Shown here: positions 1 through 6,709 of the stretch, in pieces | Layout of the letters: the number at the start of each line of letters is the position of its first letter | Numbering within the stretch: position 1 is the first letter of the stretch | Source of the DNA: an uncultured Flavobacterium sp. | GTDB lineage: Bacteria; Bacteroidota; Bacteroidia; Flavobacteriales; Flavobacteriaceae | Assembly (NCBI GenBank): GCA_946480635.1 | Contig: CAMLKV010000100.1 | Location: 1 to 7,483, forward strand | Direction of reading: 5' to 3' | Length of the DNA stretch: 7,483 nucleotides | Translations under genes and position numbers: made by a program | Notes under the pieces: generated by a model | Told to the model about the DNA's origin: nothing | What the model saw: only the letters and a program-made list of their open reading frames with translations | Databases searched by the model: none

Positions 1-82
1 TGGCAGTTATAGAGCGATAAAGAAGTAGCAATTAAAAGGGATAAAATCGCAATTTTTGAAATTAGATTGATTTTTTAGTCAT
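1..82 (-). pseudogene. Possible lipoprotein N-terminus, frameshifted, cut by window edge
   Basis: An ATG at 80-82 opens MTKKSI and then meets TAA. If one A is added to the six-A run (T71-76 on the plus strand), the frame instead reads MTKKINLISK, then a hydrophobic stretch of about 12 residues rich in Ile, Leu and Ala, then SLYNC, with the Cys codon at 3-5. That is the shape of a Bacteroidota lipoprotein signal peptide: two early lysines, a hydrophobic core, and a cysteine near position 27. Asn at -1 is not the classical lipobox residue. Without the added base, the hydrophobic frame has no ATG, GTG or TTG start after its upstream TAA. The gene lies downstream of the terminator at 179-206 and in the same direction as the large genes, so it would be a separate unit. 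It may be a real frameshift, a phase-variable tract, a base-calling error or chance. The protein family cannot be told from 27 residues. Confidence 0.35.
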
Positions 83-140
83 TTCACATTGTCTTAATGT
101 TAATATTTTTTAATGGCATTAATAAAAAAAGAAAAAAGAA

Positions 141-165
141 ATTATATTTATGGTTTTTCCACAAA
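141..165 (-). promoter_or_regulatory. Weak candidate promoter for the leftmost minus-strand gene
   Basis: On the minus strand a TTTG (162-165) is followed after 17 bases by TAATTTC (ending near 138-144). This resembles the Bacteroidota -33 TTTG and -7 TAnnTTTG arrangement, but the -7 element matches only four of its six defined bases. It sits about 55 bases upstream of the ATG at 80-82. The spacer at 83-178 is very AT-rich, so a match of this quality can occur by chance. Confidence 0.2.
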
Positions 166-178
166 TTTTGTTAAAAAT

Positions 179-206
179 AAAAAAAATCCCGAACAAGGTC
201 GGGATT
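179..206 (-). terminator. Intrinsic terminator after the larger surface-protein gene
   Basis: Read on the minus strand, an 8-base-pair stem (AATCCCGA with TCGGGATT, arms 199-206 and 185-192) closes a six-base loop and runs into six T (179-184), followed by A and five more T. It begins four bases after the original TAA at 211-213, which supports that TAA, and not the TGA at 361-363, as the ancestral gene end. The plus strand also has a T-rich flank (208-212), so weak termination of plus-strand transcription is possible. Confidence 0.85.
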
Positions 207-210
207 CTTT

Positions 211-360
211 TTATCGTTTTAAAGCAAAATGTCCTTTTGCAGTACGTCCATTTTCTAATTCTAAAGTATACCAATAATCATCTGCTGGTTGTGGTTCTCC
301 GTTAAAAGTCCCGTTCCAACCTTGGTCAGTTGCACTTATCTGTTTTAATAATTTACCAAA
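211..360 (-). pseudogene. Severed tail of the T9SS type B sorting domain (49 codons after an in-frame TGA)
   Basis: Directly after the TGA at 361-363, and in the same frame, 49 sense codons run from FGKLLKQ through GWNGTFNGEPQPADDYWYTL to GHFALKR and a TAA at 211-213. The neighbouring intact protein has FGKLIKQ, GGWNGTFNGQNLPSTDYWFTL and GHFALKR at the same places, so this is clearly the rest of the type B sorting domain. There is no ATG at its start and no promoter before it, so it would be translated only by stop-codon readthrough. The terminator follows within a few bases. Codon integrity and the conserved C-terminal residues show that the break is recent or that the sequence is still under some selection. 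Confidence 0.85.
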
Positions 361-3300
361 TCAAATATAAATCTTGGCATTTGAATTATAGGTTTTGCTA
401 AGCCCGATAATATTCCAATGATCGTGATATCCATCACCATTAGGTGTAAAGAATTTAGGAGCTCCAACAACATTTACAGTTTCACTAGATGTAGGACATC
501 CATACAAATCTTTTACATAAACTGTGTGAATGTCAGGAGAAACATTGTAGAAGGTATTACTCTCTTGGAAAGGCCCTATTTCGTTATCTAAACTATAGAC
601 ATAATTGCCATCTCCAGTAACATTAATTGTTACTGTATTCTCCTCTTGTAAATCAATAACGGTAGTTTCAAGAAAAACAGCTGCATTAGATTTGGTTACA
701 GTTATAGTTCTTGTTCTTTGACAGCCAAAACTAGTTTTTACTTCAACTGTATATATCCCTTCTTGATTTACTTGCAAAGTAGGGTTAATTTCTCCAACTA
801 TTTCAACTGTATTTTTAAACCATTTGTAAGTATAATTTGCTGTTGAACTTCCATCGTTTATACCTGCTGTTAGTGTTATGAAGAATGATGGATTATCTGA
901 ACAAATATAATCTTGATCAGTTAAGTCAATACTTGGTAGTGGATTAACTACTAAATTGATTCTAGCATAACCAAAACAAGCATTACTTACTGAGCTATCA
1001 ACACGTGCCCAGATTACCTGTGCATTCGGGATATCATTTCTAAAGTTTGAAGGATTTGCAATAGCATTTAATTGAGAATCCCTATCAGCTACATTTCTAT
1101 AGTATTTAATTGAATATGTTCCTGCAGGAAGTACATTAGTTGTTAAATCAGTTGTAACTGAAGATACGTCAAAAGTTGCGAAACCGTCTGTGTCTGGATT
1201 CGCTGTATCAATATAATCATCACAAACATTAAAAGTTTGTGTTGCAGCATCAACTGATATCTGAGCATTGTTCACTGTTAAATTAACTGTTGTAATTCCG
1301 TCAAGATTATCGTCGCATTGTACAATCGTAACAGGTGAATTTACAACTGGTAATGCAAGGATTGACAACGATATATCATTAGATAATAATCCACACGAAT
1401 TACCGGTTTTGTCTAAGCGAACTCTGTATTTATAACCACTCATGGCCACTGTTATGTTATTTACAGATAAAGTGTTGGTAGTAACATTTGCATATGTAGC
1501 ATTATTCACTAAGTTATTCCATGTTGCTCCGTTATCTGTAGATAACTGCCATTGATAAGTGTTTCCTCCATTGTCAGCAACTGTAATTGTAGCTGTTTCT
1601 AATTCACAAGTTGAATTTGTTTGTGGCTGTTGTGTAATTGCTATTGGAGCAGAAATGATATAATTTAAGTTTGGAGTTGTATATCCTGCACCGCTTGTTA
1701 CCAAACCGTTTTGATTAACAGTTGGAGGAGCTAATGTTCCTAAAATTCCGTCATTATTTCCATCTGAAAATCCTGCTTCAGTAACATCAAAACATAAATC
1801 GTTATCTGAATCAAGCTCTCTGTAATTTTTAATTCCGTCATTGTCTGTATCTACAATTCCTTCATTTAAATCTGTAATACCATCATTGTCTGAATCAAGA
1901 TCTAAATAATCTGGGATCAAATCTAAATCGGTGTCTACAGCTGTTAAACCTGGTTCAAAAGCATTATCTAAGCCATTTGTATTGGTATCAGCATTTGATA
2001 AAGCAAGCGCATTGTTTCCTTGTACTTCTGTAATGTCTATAATACCATCATTATCATTATCAGAATCAATTTGATCAGGAATGCTGTCCCCGTCAGTATC
2101 ATTTGGAACACAAGTAGCGGTTAATTTGAAAGTTGATTTGTTGCCAGCAGAATCAAGAAGATTTTTATGTGTTACTTTGAAAGTACTAGTTTGGTAAGAC
2201 TGAAATTTAAAAGTTCCTGTTCCAGCGGCTAAAGGTACACTACCATTCAGTCTGAAACGAATTTCAAATGAAGAAAATTCTGTAACACCACTTTCATAAA
2301 TTCCATCATAATTAGTGTCAATTAATAATTGATTTGTTGGATTAAGTACCGTTACCGTTTTATTTATATCTGCATTAACTATATATTCTGCATTAGCATT
2401 TATCAAATCAGTAGCATTTGCAGTTAACGGATATTCTAGAGTTATATTTATGGGTTGAGTATATGTTTGTGTGTAAGTAACATAATAGCCTTTTCCTGCA
2501 AGTATTTCTGTTACAAAGCTTCCATTTGCATTACCTATAAATGGAGTTGCAGCAGTAGGTAATGAATTTGTAACTAGCCCTGTGAAAGTATTATTATATG
2601 TTCCAACAGATACAACTCCTGCGTTTGGATTCACAACATTTATATCTTGATTTCCATAAGATTCTACACAATTTAAAATACCGTTGTTATCGTTGTCTAT
2701 ATCAATATTGTCGTTTGCTAAATCTCCGTCAATATTTGTAGGACATGAACTTACTGGAATCTCATCTGATTCAATAGGTGTTCCACAACCTGATATACTA
2801 GCTCTTACTTTGTAATATCCTGGTTGGGTAGGGGTGTATTCATTAGTAATGGCTCCAGGTATTAAAACCCCATTAAAGAACCACTCGAATGTGTCAAACG
2901 CTGTAATACTGTTTACTCCAAGTTTAACATTTGGAATACAATTTGAAGATGTTAGTGTTATTTTATTAAAAGAAACCTCAGGTTTAAATGTAAATCCTGA
3001 ATAAAATCCCCCATAAGTCGCTGCTCCAGAAGAACCATAATATGATAAATATACAGATTCACTTGAAAAGACAGACACATTACCAGTTAAACCATTTAAG
3101 GTGTATGTTTCGTAATTTGGATTACCTGCTACGTTGAATGGTCCATTTGCAGTAATGCCAGCTGGTAAGGTTGCTAAAGTATAGTTTGTACCATTAATGA
3201 TGAAACTTAGTGTGGCTCCTGTTTCAGTTACCAAACAAACAGTCCCAATGAAATTACCATTAGATCCAACAGAATTTATAAAAGGAATATTGTTTATAGC

Positions 3301-4356
3301 TTTTGGAGTTTCACAGCTTAAAGGTGGTAAAAAGTGCATATTTTGATTGGCTTGTGTGCTTCCACCAATTCCTTGATATGCAAAAGCATTTTTAGATGTT
3401 CTAACATATAAGTTTCCTTGTGCAGAAAATTGAGAACCATTTAAAGCAACGTATTGACCAGCATTTAAAATAATAAAAGGTATTGTATTTCCATTTAAAA
3501 AAACCTCAGTATTATCTTCGTGAGCAACAATTGTTGGTCGTTCAATAATATCTTCGCCATCACCTCTAATAAATATGTATTCAGTTCCTGTTCTTTCTGC
3601 AGAAACAATTTGATCAAAACCAATATCTGAGTTGTTACTAATGTTTCCATTAGATCCTCCGTAAGATCCACAGTTAACAGCAACTGGTTTAGTGGCACTA
3701 ATTAATGCACCAATTAGACCATCAGCATTAGAAATATTGGGACCTTCTGCTGCAATAATATAACTTTGTCCTGCATTTAATGTAACACTTGCCGGCAAGT
3801 TTCCAACTCCAGCATTATTACTTAATATTACTCCAGGTTTTATATCGCTAAAAGATATTACGGTGTTATTTTCTGTTGCCAAAATAGAAGCGAAGGTGTA
3901 ATGTCTATTGTCGGTACTAACTCCTGTGTTAGTCATTGCCCCAATTCTAAATTGTGTTCCTAATGCTGCCAGTCCTTTAGAAACCAAACCTCCAGCATGA
4001 TTATTACTTGCTGCAGTTAATCTTACTGTAACATAAATCAGGTCATCTGCCTCAACAATATATCCTTTGTTGTTTAAGACGGTGCTTACTTTAGCTAATA
4101 ATTGAGTATCTGAACCAGTTCCAATGTTTACTGTTTGAGGATTGTCTCTTCTAACAGTTCCAGTTGTAACAGTCCCACCAATTGCAATTATTCTATAATT
4201 TATATCAGTAATGCTTGGGGTTGAAATATACATATACTGACCTAATGTCTCGTAAGCATCAGTATTTGATAAAGGGGGAATGTAGTGTGTTTTACTAAAT
4301 TGTGAAAAACAATTAATTGAGATAAATAAAGCTAATAAAAGTAATCTTGATTTCAT
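361..4356 (-). CDS. T9SS type B surface protein with IgGFc-binding-like head, stopped early inside its sorting domain
   Basis: This is a predicted cell-surface or secreted adhesin-like protein, 1331 residues as stopped. Residues 1-19 form a signal peptide (MKSRLLLL, hydrophobic core, likely cut near FS-Q). Residues 24-360 resemble the IgGFc-binding N-terminal family, starting HYIPPLS and closing with HFLPPLSCETPKAINNIP. An Ig-like unit spans about 465-537. A short Asp/Asn calcium-binding stretch is at 541-560, an unrecognised beta-rich block at 565-750, and thrombospondin-type-3-like repeats (DTDGDSIPD, DSDNDGITD, DTDNDGIKN) at 753-872. Ig-like, cysteine/aspartate repeat (1014-1138), second Ig-like (1140-1222) and SprB-like (1245-1287) units follow. 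The type B tail starts at FFTPNGDG (1302-1309) and ends abruptly at KIYI. I chose ATG 4356: a TTG start at 4380 would overlap the -7 promoter element and displace the signal peptide. The stop probably prevents T9SS recognition. The natural ligand is unknown. Confidence 0.88.
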   Translation of the reverse strand: MKSRLLLLALFISINCFSQFSKTHYIPPLSNTDAYETLGQYMYISTPSITDINYRIIAIGGTVTTGTVRRDNPQTVNIGTGSDTQLLAKVSTVLNNKGYIVEADDLIYVTVRLTAASNNHAGGLVSKGLAALGTQFRIGAMTNTGVSTDNRHYTFASILATENNTVISFSDIKPGVILSNNAGVGNLPASVTLNAGQSYIIAAEGPNISNADGLIGALISATKPVAVNCGSYGGSNGNISNNSDIGFDQIVSAERTGTEYIFIRGDGEDIIERPTIVAHEDNTEVFLNGNTIPFIILNAGQYVALNGSQFSAQGNLYVRTSKNAFAYQGIGGSTQANQNMHFLPPLSCETPKAINNIPFINSVGSNGNFIGTVCLVTETGATLSFIINGTNYTLATLPAGITANGPFNVAGNPNYETYTLNGLTGNVSVFSSESVYLSYYGSSGAATYGGFYSGFTFKPEVSFNKITLTSSNCIPNVKLGVNSITAFDTFEWFFNGVLIPGAITNEYTPTQPGYYKVRASISGCGTPIESDEIPVSSCPTNIDGDLANDNIDIDNDNNGILNCVESYGNQDINVVNPNAGVVSVGTYNNTFTGLVTNSLPTAATPFIGNANGSFVTEILAGKGYYVTYTQTYTQPINITLEYPLTANATDLINANAEYIVNADINKTVTVLNPTNQLLIDTNYDGIYESGVTEFSSFEIRFRLNGSVPLAAGTGTFKFQSYQTSTFKVTHKNLLDSAGNKSTFKLTATCVPNDTDGDSIPDQIDSDNDNDGIIDITEVQGNNALALSNADTNTNGLDNAFEPGLTAVDTDLDLIPDYLDLDSDNDGITDLNEGIVDTDNDGIKNYRELDSDNDLCFDVTEAGFSDGNNDGILGTLAPPTVNQNGLVTSGAGYTTPNLNYIISAPIAITQQPQTNSTCELETATITVADNGGNTYQWQLSTDNGATWNNLVNNATYANVTTNTLSVNNITVAMSGYKYRVRLDKTGNSCGLLSNDISLSILALPVVNSPVTIVQCDDNLDGITTVNLTVNNAQISVDAATQTFNVCDDYIDTANPDTDGFATFDVSSVTTDLTTNVLPAGTYSIKYYRNVADRDSQLNAIANPSNFRNDIPNAQVIWARVDSSVSNACFGYARINLVVNPLPSIDLTDQDYICSDNPSFFITLTAGINDGSSTANYTYKWFKNTVEIVGEINPTLQVNQEGIYTVEVKTSFGCQRTRTITVTKSNAAVFLETTVIDLQEENTVTINVTGDGNYVYSLDNEIGPFQESNTFYNVSPDIHTVYVKDLYGCPTSSETVNVVGAPKFFTPNGDGYHDHWNIIGLSKTYNSNAKIYI

Positions 4357-4377
4357 GTGGTTTTGTAACAAAAACCC

Positions 4378-4385
4378 CAAAGATA
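4378..4385 (-). promoter_or_regulatory. -7 element TATCTTTG for the larger surface-protein gene
   Basis: The minus strand reads TATCTTTG, a perfect fit to the Bacteroidota -7 consensus TAnnTTTG, 21 bases upstream of the ATG at 4356. A possible -33 partner, TTTC at 4407-4410, lies 21 bases further upstream, inside the last codons of the preceding gene. No terminator is visible between the genes, so this would be an internal promoter in addition to possible readthrough from upstream. Confidence 0.6.
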
Positions 4386-4391
4386 GTTATT

Positions 4392-6680
4392 TTATCTTTT
4401 AAGCGCGAAATGCCCTCTTACTATATTCCCGTTAGTAAGTGTTAAAGTAAACCAATAATCAGTTGAGGGGAGATTTTGCCCATTAAAAGTGCCGTTCCAA
4501 CCTCCTGAATTAGCATTAAACTGTTTTATTAATTTACCAAATCTATCAAAAATGCTAATTAATGTATTTGGTTTCGTTTTAATATTCTTAATAACCCAAG
4601 TGTCATTAAAACCATCTCCATTTGGAGTAAAAAAGCTAGGATAATCTAGAACATAAATTACTTTTGTTGGAGTGGGAAGACATCCGTTTAAATCTTTAAC
4701 AGAAATAGTATATTCTCCAGCAGGCACATTTTGAAATAAGGGATCTGATTGATAATTTATTCCATCAAGGGAAAAAACATAATCTCCACCATTATCTGTA
4801 TAAGTAATTAAAATTGAATTATTCTCATTTCCTGTGAATTCAACAATTTGTCCATCAATATTGGTTGCAGGAGCAGAAGAATTTATAATAAAGTTTTTAG
4901 TGGCTTTACATCCGTTAGCATCTGTAACTTCAACAGAATAATTACCAGAAGAAGAAATAGTTGCTTCATTTGTAGTACTTACAACATTTAACCATGAATA
5001 ACTGCTGTAAATATTTGGAACACTTAAGGTTAAAGAACTCCCTTGACAAATTCCAAAAGTTTCTGTTCCAAAATTTGATGGATTTAAATAGTTTACTACT
5101 AAGTTTACTTCAACCAAACCGTAACAGTCAGGGCCATTTATAATTCTTGCAAAGATAGTTTGAGCGTTTGCTATAGTATTTGTAAAATTATTTTGAAGAG
5201 CATTATTTTCTAAAGCTGCATCAACCTTTGATAAATAGTATTGTACAGTTAAACCAGAAGGCAATCCAGTTGTTACAATTGGTGTTACTTCTGTATTTAA
5301 ATCAAAAGTTGTGATTCCGTTTTTAGTTCCGTCTTCGTCACATTTTTGATATGCAATTGGTGAATTAACAGGATTATTGGCAATTTGTAAATTTATTTGA
5401 CAAGTCGATTTACATCCGTATGAATTTGCTACTTCGGCATAAATAGTTTTAGGAATACTAATATATGAAGTTGTATTAGTAATAGCTGATCCTCCAATAG
5501 TTTCATAATAAGATACATTTCCTAACGAAGTATCACCATTTTTAATCAAATTATCCAATTTGGTAAGATTAAAAACCGCAGATCCGTCATTATTATCGTC
5601 GCATTGGACTAGAACTTGATTGCTTAATGTAGGAAGAGGGGCAAATTGAACTTTGACTTCTCCAGTTGAAAGACAAGAGCCATTGATTAAAACTTCTACT
5701 TTATAAGTTACAACATTATTGTTTGTATTGTCAGTAATAGGAAAAGTAGGAGATGTGACACCAGTATCAACACCATCCTTAAACCATTTATAAGTATTTG
5801 TTCCTGGTTGTGTTGCATTTAATGTTATATTTTCTCCTGCACAATAAGGATTATTTGTTGTAATTAAATGATCTATTCCTAAATCGGTACTACTTTGAAA
5901 ACTTCCACCACCAAGAAAAATGGCAGAATCATATAAGTTATTCCCTTGGTCAGCAATCACTAACTTAATATGGTAGTTTGTACCTGGTATTACTACAGAT
6001 TTTGCTTTTAAAATTTTTGTTTGTCCGTTAAATGTTGTTGGATGATTAAATCCATTAAATGCATCAAAATATGCTTCGTTTGCAGGAGGGCAAATTGTTC
6101 CAGAACCTCTAATGGTATTAACACTTACTGGAATATTTGTTCCAGGTACTAATGCTAAATTTTGATAAGTTGTAGACCCAACGGGTTTTAATAGAAAAGC
6201 AAATCCATCAGTATAACCACATTGATTCGCTGATGGATTTGATAAATATTGTTCTGAAGAAAAAATATAATCAAAACTTATGTTGTTTGTAAAAGGTATA
6301 AAATCAAATTCGATTACTGTTGCATTTACTGTACCATTAACACCAATGGCTTGTTCTAAATCTGAATCCCCTGCCCAAGAAGTTGAACCTTCGCTTGAAT
6401 TTCCAGTATTAGGCCCAATAGCTGAAACAGCTTTACCTGTACTTAGTACTATTCCATTTGCAAATGGAAAACTACTGGTTCCTTGATTAAAGTATCCATA
6501 GCTTTGTTCGGCACCAAAATTGCCTCCTGAAACAACTATGTTAGAAACATTTCCACAACCATTACTAGCAAAAACATTTTGAATAAGTTGTTGAGCGGTG
6601 TAAGTATCGTCTACTTGTATGTATTGTGCATTACTAATAGCAAAGCTTAATAGAACAATCAGTTTTAAAAATGATTTCAT
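4392..6680 (-). CDS. T9SS type B surface protein with choice-of-anchor L type domain
   Basis: This is a predicted surface-attached or secreted protein of 762 residues, complete. Residues 1-18 are a Sec signal peptide (MKSFLKLIVLLSFAISNA, cut before Gln). Residues about 22-265 match the choice-of-anchor L domain: VDDTYTAQQLIQNV near the start, NGIVLSTGK (76-83), WAGDSDLE (102-109), EFDFIPF (124-130), SFDYIFSSEQY (135-145), DGFAFLL (158-164), VPGTNIPVSV, and YHIKLVIADQGNNLYDSAIFL (236-256). An Ig-like unit follows (272-347), then two cysteine/aspartate repeat units (QCDDNNDG at 359-366, KCDEDGTKNG at 446-455), an Ig-like unit (535-600) and an SprB-like repeat (624-667). The type B sorting tail is complete at 683-762, from FFTPNGDGFNDTW to GHFALKR. 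It lies 35 bases upstream of the larger gene and shares its tail architecture. The head domain is common in Bacteroidota surface proteins, but its ligand is not established. Confidence 0.93.
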   Translation of the reverse strand: MKSFLKLIVLLSFAISNAQYIQVDDTYTAQQLIQNVFASNGCGNVSNIVVSGGNFGAEQSYGYFNQGTSSFPFANGIVLSTGKAVSAIGPNTGNSSEGSTSWAGDSDLEQAIGVNGTVNATVIEFDFIPFTNNISFDYIFSSEQYLSNPSANQCGYTDGFAFLLKPVGSTTYQNLALVPGTNIPVSVNTIRGSGTICPPANEAYFDAFNGFNHPTTFNGQTKILKAKSVVIPGTNYHIKLVIADQGNNLYDSAIFLGGGSFQSSTDLGIDHLITTNNPYCAGENITLNATQPGTNTYKWFKDGVDTGVTSPTFPITDNTNNNVVTYKVEVLINGSCLSTGEVKVQFAPLPTLSNQVLVQCDDNNDGSAVFNLTKLDNLIKNGDTSLGNVSYYETIGGSAITNTTSYISIPKTIYAEVANSYGCKSTCQINLQIANNPVNSPIAYQKCDEDGTKNGITTFDLNTEVTPIVTTGLPSGLTVQYYLSKVDAALENNALQNNFTNTIANAQTIFARIINGPDCYGLVEVNLVVNYLNPSNFGTETFGICQGSSLTLSVPNIYSSYSWLNVVSTTNEATISSSGNYSVEVTDANGCKATKNFIINSSAPATNIDGQIVEFTGNENNSILITYTDNGGDYVFSLDGINYQSDPLFQNVPAGEYTISVKDLNGCLPTPTKVIYVLDYPSFFTPNGDGFNDTWVIKNIKTKPNTLISIFDRFGKLIKQFNANSGGWNGTFNGQNLPSTDYWFTLTLTNGNIVRGHFALKR

Positions 6681-6699
6681 GTATTTTTACATTTGGGCG

Positions 6700-6709
6700 T
6701 GCAAAGATA
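6700..6709 (-). promoter_or_regulatory. -7 element TATCTTTGCA for the choice-of-anchor L protein gene
   Basis: The minus strand reads TATCTTTGCA. Its TATCTTTG core (6702-6709) fits the Bacteroidota TAnnTTTG consensus and ends 21 bases before the ATG at 6680, the same spacing as in the downstream gene. I see no convincing -33 TTTG at 17 to 21 bases upstream. The element sits immediately below the TAG stop (6710-6712) of the permease gene, so the two genes are probably separate transcription units in part. Confidence 0.6.

Noticed and set aside
1..28. End of a plus-strand gene (for example reading GSYRAIKK then TAG)
   Set aside because: All three plus frames stop within the first 28 bases, so a short tail cannot be told from chance, and no plus-strand terminator follows closely.
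361..363. TGA read as an amino acid (selenocysteine or an altered code)
   Set aside because: No selenocysteine-type hairpin is apparent downstream, the residue would fall where neighbours have FDR, and two codons are missing as well, which fits a deletion better.
3495..3698. Minus-strand 67-codon open frame inside the larger surface-protein gene
   Set aside because: It overlaps the IgGFc-binding-like head in another frame, its translation has no recognisable motif, and the main frame is clearly the coding one.
4357..4380. TTG start giving an N-terminal extension MGFLLQNH to the larger protein
   Set aside because: The TTG lies within the TATCTTTG promoter element, and the ATG at 4356 begins a standard signal peptide.
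6280..6486. Plus-strand 68-codon open frame opposite the choice-of-anchor L domain
   Set aside because: It is antisense to a well-conserved domain, with no promoter or family resemblance.
6687..6692. Minimal ATG-TAA start-stop in the leader of the choice-of-anchor L gene
   Set aside because: In an AT-rich leader this six-base string is likely by chance, and nothing else suggests translational control.
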